Shown here: positions 18,400 through 26,409 of the stretch, piece by piece
Layout: the number at the start of each line of letters is the position of its first letter
How positions within the stretch are numbered: position 1 is the first letter of the stretch
NCBI GenBank assembly: GCA_900299185.1
Contig: OMIV01000379.1
Location: 1 to 40,397, forward strand
Length of the DNA: 40,397 nucleotides
DNA from: Planctomycetaceae bacterium
GTDB lineage: Bacteria; Planctomycetota; Planctomycetia; Planctomycetales; Planctomycetaceae
Direction of reading: 5' to 3'
Notes under the pieces: generated by a model
What the model was told of the DNA's origin: nothing
The model's input: only the letters and a program-made list of their open reading frames with translations
Database searches by the model: none
Position numbers and translations under genes: made by a program

Positions 18400-19890
18400 C
18401 TATGACTTTGATCCAGCCTTAGCTGGCTTGTCCCCTTCCGGCTTCTTCATGTTGACGATCAACTCGAAGAGTAGCGGGAAGTCGCTATCGCCTTCTTTGG
18501 GCTTCAGAGCCTTGGGTTCAATTTCGATAAACGGTTGCTTGAGAAACTCGGCTCGCAGTCCTTCGGCATCAATTCGTTCTTTAACTCGACCATAGGCCGC
18601 CAGTGTGCCACGAATCGTTTTGACTGTGCCGTTCGACGCATTCAATCGAGTCAGGTACTTGCGATCGGTTCCATCCATCGTGACCGCCAAATCATGAGTT
18701 TGATCGAGCCAATTGACTCCCGAATTCGCCCACTCATCAATGCGATGGATGATCGCGACTTTGGGTTCAAGCTGCTTATTGAGGTCCTGCTGATCTTTGA
18801 TCGCAGAATTCGTCGAAGCGACTTCGTTCTTCACGTCGGCAATCTTCATCGAGCGGAACGTGAAGATGCCGATGATGGCAATCGCGACAGCAGCGGCGAT
18901 CGCGCCGTACTTGATTCGCGAGTAATCCTTCTTCACCACCGGACGTCGCGGATTCAAGAAGTCGACCGAATGAGCTGTCTCGCGACTGAACCCAACCAAC
19001 TGACCGATCGGACCTGCGAAGGCCGAATGCTCGGTACTGCCAACGGTGCCTCGAACTTCGACTCCATGCGCGGTTAAGGGATCGAGCCGATCGACCTCGC
19101 ACCCAAAGCGTTCACGCAATGCGTTGCCCAGTTCCACATCCTCTTTCGCGCCACCGACCAACCAAATGCGAGCGAACTTACCTTCCGGCAATCGCTTGCT
19201 GTTGGCGACTGACGAGCGGCTGATTTCAGCCAGGATCGACGAGCAACCTTGTTCGGCATGCTCTTGCACAGTCTGAGTCGAATGCGAGAAGTACAAGTGC
19301 CCGTTACCGACGACCGACATCTCGACGCGGTTGCCATGACGTGCAACGACCAATGCCAAGTCCGCAGCAACTTTGGACGCTGCCGTCTCCGCCGCGAAGA
19401 CCAGCTCTGCAGTCGCGATCGACGAAACTCCAACTGAGACGACTTCCAACCCCGCGATGACAGCCGCGCCGTACAGCCGAGCGATTCGCTCTTGTGGCAC
19501 CGTCACCAGCAACGCATCTCGTCCGGCAAAGTCCGTTCGTTGCGGCAACGGCAAGTAGTCGAGAGCTACTTGGTCAAGCGGCACCGTCGACTTACTGGCA
19601 GCTTGAAAGCGAACGATCGTCGGCAACTCTTCGTCATTGCCCGGCGGCAACTCCAAGTGGCGAACCACGACCTCTTCGCGAGGTAGCACCACCATGACCT
19701 TGCTGGTCGAAATACCGGATTGCTGAAGGACTCGCTTAAGCCACTCGCCGGTCTCTAGAGGTGATGTCAACACGCCATCGGGAACGGTCGCGGCCAGGGT
19801 CTTGAGGACTCGAACCTGTCCGTTCGAGACATCCGCCAGCACGCCGCACACTCGATGCGGTTCCAGGTCAATTGAGAGGTATTCAGCCAT
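18400..19890 (-). CDS. gspL: GspL-like (PilM-PilN fusion type) T2SS inner-membrane platform protein
   Basis: A 496-residue bitopic membrane protein. Residues 1-300 are an actin-like cytoplasmic domain of PilM/GspL type (MAEYLSIDLE start, VMVVLPREEVVVRHLELPP, and a WLVGGAKED nucleotide-site segment). FLNPRRP near 311 is the motif that opens PilN-like sequences. A transmembrane helix follows at about 328-348. The remainder is a periplasmic coiled/ferredoxin-like domain. In T2SS, GspL recruits the ATPase GspE to the inner membrane. It follows gspK after 168 bases and is the last clear T2SS gene of the operon; no gspM is found downstream. Motifs point to GspL/PilM, and the operon context supports the T2SS role. 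Confidence 0.85.
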   Translation of the reverse strand: MAEYLSIDLEPHRVCGVLADVSNGQVRVLKTLAATVPDGVLTSPLETGEWLKRVLQQSGISTSKVMVVLPREEVVVRHLELPPGNDEELPTIVRFQAASKSTVPLDQVALDYLPLPQRTDFAGRDALLVTVPQERIARLYGAAVIAGLEVVSVGVSSIATAELVFAAETAASKVAADLALVVARHGNRVEMSVVGNGHLYFSHSTQTVQEHAEQGCSSILAEISRSSVANSKRLPEGKFARIWLVGGAKEDVELGNALRERFGCEVDRLDPLTAHGVEVRGTVGSTEHSAFAGPIGQLVGFSRETAHSVDFLNPRRPVVKKDYSRIKYGAIAAAVAIAIIGIFTFRSMKIADVKNEVASTNSAIKDQQDLNKQLEPKVAIIHRIDEWANSGVNWLDQTHDLAVTMDGTDRKYLTRLNASNGTVKTIRGTLAAYGRVKERIDAEGLRAEFLKQPFIEIEPKALKPKEGDSDFPLLFELIVNMKKPEGDKPAKAGSKS

Positions 19891-20058
19891 GCGAGTCTGT
19901 CCCAGTATTAAAAAGACGAGCCCATTTAACTTGGAACTCGATGCCGTTCATCTGGCTTCCTGAGTGCATCCCTAAGTGGACCTAAACCGCACGGCGAGAC
20001 CGCGCGACATCAACTCGGGCACACTCTTCTTTAACAGTGCCGTTCAGTCTTCCTCACG

Positions 20059-21960
20059 TTACGGCTGATTGCCATTCGACTGATTGCCGGTCAGCAGATC
20101 CGATGGGTAGCCACGTCCCAGATCCGTTAGATCGCGGACACTGAGAATTTTTGACGGCTTCTTGGTCGCATCAATCACCACTTCCAACCGCGTGAACCCG
20201 CCACCTTGCTGGAAGTAGCCAACGACCTGGGCTCGATACACCGACCCGTGCGACGTCAGGTACTTATCCAATTTTGACATCGTCGGAAGATCAACGATTC
20301 CCTGCATAACGAGCCAACCCGTATTGGACCGCGCTTTGATCTCTTCGGGGATGGCATTGCCGTCAGCCCCAATCACCGACGACTTCACGATCGCGTCCGC
20401 AATCTCTTCCGTCATGTTCGGAAGACCGAGCAGCACTTCATGCCGAGCTTGCCCCACATTGATACGTCCTTGGATCTCGGCTTCACGTCGCGTCGTCAGT
20501 CGATCCATCAAGATCGGCAGGTACTCGCCCATCGTCTTCGGGTCGTCGGTCCACGGACTCTGCAGCACGGTGTCGCGACCATCGACCTTCGTAGCGACCT
20601 CCACGCCGATGAGGTCATAAATGGAACCGAGCTCGTACTTCGAGCCTTCTCGTAGATCGATGCCGCCGCGCGTCACCGCCCCCTGAATGCCGCCGGATAG
20701 GGCATTGCCCAGTCTTTGCACTCCCGTCGCCAATTGGCTTTGAGTTGGCTGTTGAGTCGAACTCGACGAGTTGTTCGAAGACGTGTTTCCCGACTGAGTG
20801 TTGCTGGAATTGTTGCTACTTGTCCCTGTGCGACTCGCTGTGGCATTCGAGGTGTTGTTGCTGGAGTTGTTTGAGTTCGATGAGTTACTGGAGTTCGACG
20901 AGTTATTGCCGGTCGAAGAATTACCGCCTGTTGTCCCCGTTCGAGTATTGCCACCGCGAGTGTTCCCGGTGTTCGACGCAGTCGCACCTGTTGTCGTCGT
21001 GCCTTGAGTGCCGTTCTGCTGAGCCGCATTCGGATCTTGGCGAGGACCGTTCGCTCGCAACGCAATCACGAACCGTGCGATGTTCTCATCGAACTCTTCT
21101 TCGAGCTTGTCGTAGAGGTCGGTCAATAGCCCGTCATTGATGTTGATCTTCGTTGCGTTCTTCGAGTCCAAATTGGACTCGCGACTGTCGATCGTCAGGA
21201 ACGACTGCCACCCCAGTTGCAGATTGCCGTCGCCGTTGTCGAACGGCGGAGATGCATCGCCATCGTCCTCGTTGGGATCGAGCAGTCCGTTGCGATTGGC
21301 GTCTTCCCCATAGAGCAAGTCCGGCGTCACACCAGCGACTTGCAGCAATTCATCGAGCGACTTGAGACCGCCATTCGCAGACTTGTAAGGCGGCGACTGT
21401 GATTCGTAGTACTCGGACTCCACGCCAAACTCGCGCGGGACATCGTCTTCATCAAGCCAGTCCAAGATGGCATCGGCGATGTCCTCGGTCATGTTCGGCA
21501 GATACATCAAGATGGTGCGTGTCTGCGTCTCATCCAGCCCGTAGCCCAAGATGGAGTTGAGATTGATCTTGGACGATTCGTCGACGAGTCCAAATCGAAT
21601 TGCTCCGGCCTTCGGGTCTGTCTCGATCGGAGCAATCACGCTGAACATGCCCCGTCCGCGAGCCGTGTCGCCCGATCGAATCGTGACGGCTCGGAAGCGA
21701 TCAGGGTTGTGATAGGTGTTGCTGTCGTCGGTTGATTCAGGATTGGCGATCATCGCCGCGACAAGTTCCACACCTGAATCAGCGAACGCTCGACTTTCCG
21801 CCTGCCGGCCAAACATCGAAGTGGCTTCAACCTCGGAAACCATCATCTCAGAAAACGTATAAGCCCCCAGCGTCAGCACGGCGACAACAACGAGCACCAA
21901 CAACAAGATCGAACCTTGTCGTGGCGAAGCCTGCCGAGTGTTTGTAATCGCGCGTTGCAT
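20059..21960 (-). CDS. gspK: Minor pseudopilin GspK with low-complexity insert and EF-hand-like loop
   Basis: A 633-residue GspK, roughly twice the usual length. The N terminus is a pseudopilin leader, G16|SILLLVLVVVAVLTLGAYTF, with no Glu at +5, as is typical for GspK, which caps the pseudopilus tip. Two helix-hairpin-type repeats are visible (LPNMTEDIADAILDW near 154 and LPNMTEEIADAIV in the C-terminal half), matching the GspK alpha domain. Residues 220-231 (DANRNGLLDPNE) form a canonical EF-hand loop. Residues about 309-410 are a Ser/Thr/Asn/Gly linker that inflates the protein. It follows gspJ after 179 bases that contain a hairpin. Identity is secure; the insert is unusual. Confidence 0.92.
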   Translation of the reverse strand: MQRAITNTRQASPRQGSILLLVLVVVAVLTLGAYTFSEMMVSEVEATSMFGRQAESRAFADSGVELVAAMIANPESTDDSNTYHNPDRFRAVTIRSGDTARGRGMFSVIAPIETDPKAGAIRFGLVDESSKINLNSILGYGLDETQTRTILMYLPNMTEDIADAILDWLDEDDVPREFGVESEYYESQSPPYKSANGGLKSLDELLQVAGVTPDLLYGEDANRNGLLDPNEDDGDASPPFDNGDGNLQLGWQSFLTIDSRESNLDSKNATKININDGLLTDLYDKLEEEFDENIARFVIALRANGPRQDPNAAQQNGTQGTTTTGATASNTGNTRGGNTRTGTTGGNSSTGNNSSNSSNSSNSNNSSNNTSNATASRTGTSSNNSSNTQSGNTSSNNSSSSTQQPTQSQLATGVQRLGNALSGGIQGAVTRGGIDLREGSKYELGSIYDLIGVEVATKVDGRDTVLQSPWTDDPKTMGEYLPILMDRLTTRREAEIQGRINVGQARHEVLLGLPNMTEEIADAIVKSSVIGADGNAIPEEIKARSNTGWLVMQGIVDLPTMSKLDKYLTSHGSVYRAQVVGYFQQGGGFTRLEVVIDATKKPSKILSVRDLTDLGRGYPSDLLTGNQSNGNQP

Positions 21961-22046
21961 GATGATGACTGCTATTTCTCAAACCGTGATGGTGAGTGCT
22001 GACGTTACCGGCATAAGTCCGTGGCACAGGTTTTCAATCTGCGAAA

Positions 22047-22103
22047 CCACCAAGAAATAGGCAGGCGAAAAACCTGCCCCACAACCAGACTGACTCTTGG
22101 TGG
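22047..22103. repeat. Nested inverted repeat between gspJ and gspK
   Basis: Outer arms of nine bases (CCACCAAGA at 22047-22055, TCTTGGTGG at 22095-22103) enclose an inner hairpin, GGCAGG-CGAAAAA-CCTGCC (22060-22078). On the coding (minus) strand no U-run follows, so it is more likely an RNA-processing or stability element than a full terminator. It sits in the 179-base gap. Confidence 0.5.
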
Positions 22104-22139
22104 AAACGTCAGTCTTTGATTCATCCTCAACAATAATTC

Positions 22140-23117
22140 TTACAGGCTCATCCCCTCGAATGAATTCGCGGCAGGCAGAGTGATGACAATCCGAAAGGTG
22201 TCCGTCATCTCGCTGGCCTGACGCCTCACGAACGACGACATCGAATCACTTGGACTCTTGAAGGTGATGGCCACTCCCACGGCATTGGGTAGTCGACCTT
22301 CGACCTCGCTGTCCCATGCCGTCAGCCACTCAGCTCCATCGAAGTAAGAGAACGAGATCGACTCAATCTCCGGAGCAAGCTGCTCGGTCTTGGAAGCTGC
22401 TGTCACGAGATCGGTGTTGGTTCCAGCCATCGACAGTGACAAGCGATCTGCCGACGTGCGAGTCAGTCCGGATGCTCCACTCGAGGTCCCAAACATCATC
22501 GCGATGCTGCTGGTTGACCCGCCAAGAAAGTACGAGACCGACTTTAGGTCGCTCGACGAATACGGATTACCTGCAACGTCAGCAGTGCCTCGACTGCGTC
22601 GATCTGGCCGGAGCACGTGCATCACAATCGAGTCCGCATCGCCAAAGATACCCAAGGCACTACCGGAGTAAGCGTCGGACAACAGCATCGGCTCGGTCGG
22701 CGTTTGAGAAGTCGATTGAGTCCCGGAAGTCGAGCCAGATTGATTCGTGTTTTGATTGCCGGTTTGTCCCGTTCCGCCGCTGGTCCCAGTGCTCTGAGTA
22801 TTCCCCGACTGCTGAGTACCAGTGCCCGAAGTTGTGCTAGTTCCAGAGTTCTCAGAAGAAGACGTCGAAGACGAGTTGCTCGTCGATGCTGCGGCGGGCT
22901 TCTTGCGATAGATCGTCGACCGAATGTCGTGCGACAAACGATTGAAGATCGACCGAGCAATTTGAGAGCGAGTGACTTCTTCTTGCCCCGACAACGAGAA
23001 CCGCCAATGGAGATCCAGCGCCGTAAACAGCACGCCCAGCAAGACCACCGTCAAAGCCATCGACAGTAATAATTCCAACAGCGTGAATGCGCCGCGAGTT
23101 CGGAGAGGTGCTTTCAT
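22140..23117 (-). CDS. gspJ: Minor pseudopilin GspJ with low-complexity insert
   Basis: A 325-residue pseudopilin in the gspJ position. The leader is RTRGA|FTLLELLLSMALTVVLL with Glu at +5; the residue at -1 is Ala, not the usual Gly. The globular part has the GspJ-like ending SFSYFDGAEWLTAWDSE and AVGVAITF. Residues about 75-142 are a Ser/Thr/Gly/Asn/Gln linker absent from textbook GspJ. Its ATG overlaps the gspI stop by four bases (23114-23117), so translation is probably coupled. In T2SS, GspJ joins GspI and GspK in the tip complex. Confidence 0.88.
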   Translation of the reverse strand: MKAPLRTRGAFTLLELLLSMALTVVLLGVLFTALDLHWRFSLSGQEEVTRSQIARSIFNRLSHDIRSTIYRKKPAAASTSNSSSTSSSENSGTSTTSGTGTQQSGNTQSTGTSGGTGQTGNQNTNQSGSTSGTQSTSQTPTEPMLLSDAYSGSALGIFGDADSIVMHVLRPDRRSRGTADVAGNPYSSSDLKSVSYFLGGSTSSIAMMFGTSSGASGLTRTSADRLSLSMAGTNTDLVTAASKTEQLAPEIESISFSYFDGAEWLTAWDSEVEGRLPNAVGVAITFKSPSDSMSSFVRRQASEMTDTFRIVITLPAANSFEGMSL

Positions 23118-23572
23118 GGCTGGGTCTCCGTGCCGGTGTCAGTCACCTGTTGGAACACCAACGGATCACGGATCAATCGCGAGATCGAATAGCTGGTCGC
23201 CGAGAGATCGCTCTGTTTGAAGTACTTCACAGTGACCGTCACGAGCAGCAAGTCAGCATGGGGACCGGGCGTTGAAGCCAGAGTCCACGTCCAATTCGCA
23301 TCGTCCTCAAACGGTTGATCGTTGATGGCCTGCAACGGCTCAACGGCTGCCGCGACTTCATTGAGCTTCGATTCACATCTCAAGATCGCATGAGTCAGCA
23401 ATCGTGCCTGCACCGCGGCCGACATGCCGTTGTTCGACAATTGGCTCAGGGCTGCCAGCGCTCCAATGAAGATGCCCAGTGCGATCACCACTTCCATCAA
23501 CGAGATCCCGGCTCGTCGAAGCATCCGCTTCGGAGCAGGCTGAATTCGTTGATGGTGGCGGATCTGTTTCAT
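23114..23572 (-). CDS. gspI: Minor pseudopilin GspI
   Basis: A 152-residue pseudopilin with leader AG22|ISLMEVVIALGIFIGALAAL, Gly at -1 and Glu at +5. The rest is short and beta-rich, with WTWTLASTPG and LLLVTVTVKY, as in GspI, the first member of the tip complex. It overlaps gspJ by four bases. ATG 23572 gives a 22-residue leader; Met17 is a possible shorter start. Assignment rests on the leader, size and position between gspH and gspJ. Confidence 0.87.
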   Translation of the reverse strand: MKQIRHHQRIQPAPKRMLRRAGISLMEVVIALGIFIGALAALSQLSNNGMSAAVQARLLTHAILRCESKLNEVAAAVEPLQAINDQPFEDDANWTWTLASTPGPHADLLLVTVTVKYFKQSDLSATSYSISRLIRDPLVFQQVTDTGTETQP

Positions 23573-23697
23573 GAAGACTTACAGAATTTGGTTGCCCGAT
23601 TCGAAGCGTTACCCGTCTCGCGACTCAGCGAGTTGGCAACTCGATTTCGACATCCATGTGACGCACCTCACAGCTCTCGACATAGCGACAAACTCCA

Positions 23698-24336
23698 TCA
23701 ATTTGTCGTCGAGACTGTCGCTGCTCCGGTGATGTCTCGAACTCGAATACGTCGAGTCGTCGCAGCTTCGTCCACAATGTCGAACTCGGCGTTCGAGGAT
23801 GTCCCATCTGAATAGAACAAGATCGGCGCCGACCAAGAGGTCTGACTGAATTCACTCGGTAGCCCGGTGAGAAGTTCGGGATTCAATGCTTCTGCAGGGC
23901 TCTCGTTGACAGACGAGAAATACACGCCCTCAGGTAGTTCGCCGTGCGACTGACCGCTCGCCGTCACCGTCTTCCCACCCTCAGCCGCGCCATTCGAATT
24001 CTCATACGGCACCCGCATGTAACGGCGGCCATTCGGCTCGAAACGAAATTGAAAAACGATGTCTTGATCGAGAGAAAGAATGCGAGTTCCAGCCACCATC
24101 TCGCGTACCGCCTCGGCAGCTTCCTTCACTCGATACTCGCGCTGCAGTCGCATCACTGGCGACCAACCCAACGAGGTGATCAGCACAATGATGCTCATCG
24201 CAATCAGCATCTCGAACAGCGTGTATCCCGCTGCTGTTGGCAACCCGTCGGCTTTCAAAGCCTGATCTCGACGGCGCACATCGAGCCCCACGCGTGTTTC
24301 CGCGCCAAGAGCAGCGACGATGTTCCGTCGGTTCAT
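23698..24336 (-). CDS. gspH: Minor pseudopilin GspH
   Basis: A 212-residue pseudopilin in the gspH position. The leader is TAAG37|YTLFEMLIAMSIIVLITSLGW, with Gly at -1 and Glu at +5. The remainder is GspH-like: VVREMVAG-type alpha helix (AAEAVREMVAGTRILSLDQ), then a beta-rich part ending with PILFYSDGTSSNAEFDI, which matches the conserved C-terminal strand of GspH/FimT. Even from ATG 24336 the leader is long (37 residues). An in-frame ATG at 24417 would lengthen it further and would place an intercistronic hairpin within the ribosome binding region, so I prefer 24336. It follows gspG and precedes gspI by 125 bases. Confidence 0.85.
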   Translation of the reverse strand: MNRRNIVAALGAETRVGLDVRRRDQALKADGLPTAAGYTLFEMLIAMSIIVLITSLGWSPVMRLQREYRVKEAAEAVREMVAGTRILSLDQDIVFQFRFEPNGRRYMRVPYENSNGAAEGGKTVTASGQSHGELPEGVYFSSVNESPAEALNPELLTGLPSEFSQTSWSAPILFYSDGTSSNAEFDIVDEAATTRRIRVRDITGAATVSTTN

Positions 24337-24426
24337 CACGATGCACGTTACCTTGCAGGAACTCCTGGCCGATTCGGATGTCAGCAACTTGCAGCCAACT
24401 CCAAAGTCATCCGCCATACAAACTCA

Positions 24427-24481
24427 AAGCGCCAGTGAATGCATCCCGCAGCATCCACGGTCAACGCACTGACTGGCGCTT
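24427..24481 (-). terminator. Intercistronic hairpin between gspG and gspH, possible attenuator
   Basis: Perfect 10-base arms (24427-24436 and 24472-24481) enclose 35 bases. On the coding strand the stem is followed by TTTGAGTTTGT, a weak U-rich tail. It lies right after the major pseudopilin gene and could reduce read-through into minor pseudopilin genes or protect the upstream mRNA. The arms are seen in sequence; the role is inferred. Confidence 0.5.
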
Positions 24482-24524
24482 CGAGTGATCTCAGGCCGAT
24501 CCAAACGACCTTATGTAATCCAGA

Positions 24525-25001
24525 CTACAATTTCTGATTCCAGTTGGTGATGTCGTCGTCGGTTCCATCTTGCTTATCAGGACCGTTCGACCAAATCGCA
24601 GGCTTGCCACCCGGCGTAGCGCGATTGCCGCTCGCGGGATACTCGTAACTCAACGGGTTGCCCCAAGCGTCGCTCGGCACGTCTTCCAAGTAAGGCTTCA
24701 AATCGCGGCCGTTCTTGTCGGTCCCTGGATTCAGCAACGTTCCAACGACGGTGTCCGCACCGCCTTGAGGAAACTCACCATCATGATCGACGGCGAAGTA
24801 CTTGATCGCGTCTTCGAAGCCTTTGATCTTGGCTTGAGTCGCCTTGATCTGAGCGTCTTGCTGACGGCCAAGCAGTTGAGGTACGGCGAGCGCAGCGATC
24901 AAGCCAATGATCGCCAGCACGATCAACATTTCGAGCAGCGTGAAGGCCGCACGATGTATGAGCAGAGAAGCCGGACGCACGGGGCGAGAAATACGACGCA
25001 T
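24525..25001 (-). CDS. gspG: Major pseudopilin GspG
   Basis: A 158-residue major pseudopilin, the subunit that builds the T2SS pseudopilus. Leader HRAA19|FTLLEMLIVLAIIGLIAALAVPQLLG has Glu at +5 but Ala at -1. The globular part is classical GspG: FPQGG, LKPYLEDVPSDAWGNPLSYEYPASG, and near the C terminus GPDKQDGTDDDITNW, the acidic loop that binds calcium in known GspG structures. ATG 25001 is chosen because AGGAG lies ten bases upstream, the best ribosome binding site in the operon; in-frame upstream ATGs exist at 25103 and 25061. It starts 106 bases after the gspF stop. Confidence 0.95.
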   Translation of the reverse strand: MRRISRPVRPASLLIHRAAFTLLEMLIVLAIIGLIAALAVPQLLGRQQDAQIKATQAKIKGFEDAIKYFAVDHDGEFPQGGADTVVGTLLNPGTDKNGRDLKPYLEDVPSDAWGNPLSYEYPASGNRATPGGKPAIWSNGPDKQDGTDDDITNWNQKL

Positions 25002-25107
25002 GAATGCAACACTCCTGAGGATAGATGAGGGGTTCGAGGCAGGATGAATTATTGATCTCATGATTGGGCGATCTCGACAGCCATGAAAGTCTGCCTGCCC
25101 CATGAGC

Positions 25108-26316
25108 TTACAAGATCGACGACGACTGCAAGATCGGCAGCAACAAACCGGCCATGACGAACATCACAATGCCGCCCATGACCACCAGCATGATTGGCTC
25201 GATCATGCGAACGAACAAATCCAAGTTGCGAGTCGTTCGAGCTTCCATGCTATCAGCGATCTCAACCAAGACTTGTTCCAGGTTATTAGCTTCCTCAGCC
25301 ACCGCGATCATCTCGACGGTCTCCTCTGGAAACTCACCACAAGCCCGTAACGGATGAGCCAACGTCTTACCGGCAGAAACATTCTCACTGGCGCGAGCAA
25401 TGGCTCCCGACAACACACGATTGCCCATCGCATCTTTGCCGATCCGCAGGGAATTCAGAATCGGCACACCATTCTTTAGCAGGGTACCCAAGATGCGGCA
25501 GAACCGAGCGATCGCCAACGTGCGATAGATCCGCCCAATCAGAGGCGTCTTGAGACGTGCTTTATCGAATGCCAATCGACCTTCTTCGCTCACACCGTAA
25601 AAGCTCATGGCGACGCCGGTGACCGCACTGAGAATCAACAAGATCAGCCCATAGTTGCCGATGAAGTGACTGATCCCAACCACGGCCATTGTCACAAACG
25701 GCAGCTCGCCCTTGTCTTCGAACTTTTGAAAGATCGGTTCGAACTTAGGCACGAACCAGACCATGAGTGCCGTAACAACTGTTGCACCAGCCAGCATCAA
25801 GAACAGCGGGTAAGTCATCGCTCCGAGCACGCGGCTCTTCATGTCCTCTTGATGTTCGGTGAAGGTCGCGATCCGCTTCAGGACGTCTTCCATGAAGCTG
25901 CCTTCTTCACCAGCTCGAATCATGCTGATGGTCAAATCTCCGAAGGCTCGCGGATGATGTCTCATCGCTTCAGACAATCGAGTTCCGTCCGAGACTTCGG
26001 CTCGTACATCAGCCAACACCAGCTTGAGCGACTGATTGCGTGATTGCCGTTCCAGCAACTCTAGCGATCGAAGCAGCGGTACTCCCGATCGCAGCAAGTC
26101 AGCCAATTGCGAGTAGAACGTCGCAAGCTCGCGATTACCGACGCGGCGACCTCGAAAGCGTTCTTGCTTCTTGGCTGCTTCAGCCAATTCGATCTTCAGC
26201 GGAAACAACTGGCGCAGCGCGAGCGTTGAAGCCGCCGCTGACTCGTTGTCCGCAGACAACAAGCCCGTGACTTGCTCGCCGCTCATCGACTTGGCTGTGT
26301 ACTGAAAATCGGGCAT
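25108..26316 (-). CDS. gspF: T2SS inner-membrane platform protein GspF
   Basis: A 402-residue polytopic membrane protein, the platform that couples the GspE motor to pseudopilus growth. It begins MPDFQYTAKSMSGE, typical of GspF, and has two T2SSF domains with the repeated pattern ELATFYSQLADLLRSGVPLLRSLE and IARFCRILGTLLKNGVPILNSL. Three hydrophobic segments are visible, after MTYPLFLM, at NYGLILLILSAV and at MIEPIMLVVMGG. ATG 26316 gives the normal start; the frame is open to 26370. It follows gspE after 93 bases. Confidence 0.95.
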   Translation of the reverse strand: MPDFQYTAKSMSGEQVTGLLSADNESAAASTLALRQLFPLKIELAEAAKKQERFRGRRVGNRELATFYSQLADLLRSGVPLLRSLELLERQSRNQSLKLVLADVRAEVSDGTRLSEAMRHHPRAFGDLTISMIRAGEEGSFMEDVLKRIATFTEHQEDMKSRVLGAMTYPLFLMLAGATVVTALMVWFVPKFEPIFQKFEDKGELPFVTMAVVGISHFIGNYGLILLILSAVTGVAMSFYGVSEEGRLAFDKARLKTPLIGRIYRTLAIARFCRILGTLLKNGVPILNSLRIGKDAMGNRVLSGAIARASENVSAGKTLAHPLRACGEFPEETVEMIAVAEEANNLEQVLVEIADSMEARTTRNLDLFVRMIEPIMLVVMGGIVMFVMAGLLLPILQSSSIL

Positions 26317-26409
26317 TTGTTTCTTGTCCGTCGTCTGTGATCCGCCGTTGGTCGTCTCTCGCAGCCTCATTGGCCTTCATGGACGATGCCGCTGAACGCT
26401 CACGAGATC

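Noticed and set aside
20745-21100. Repetitive DNA inside gspK (and at 22690-22900 in gspJ), considered as CRISPR or tandem repeat
   Set aside because: The repeats are irregular codon-level repeats of Ser/Asn/Thr/Gly codons without uniform units or spacers.
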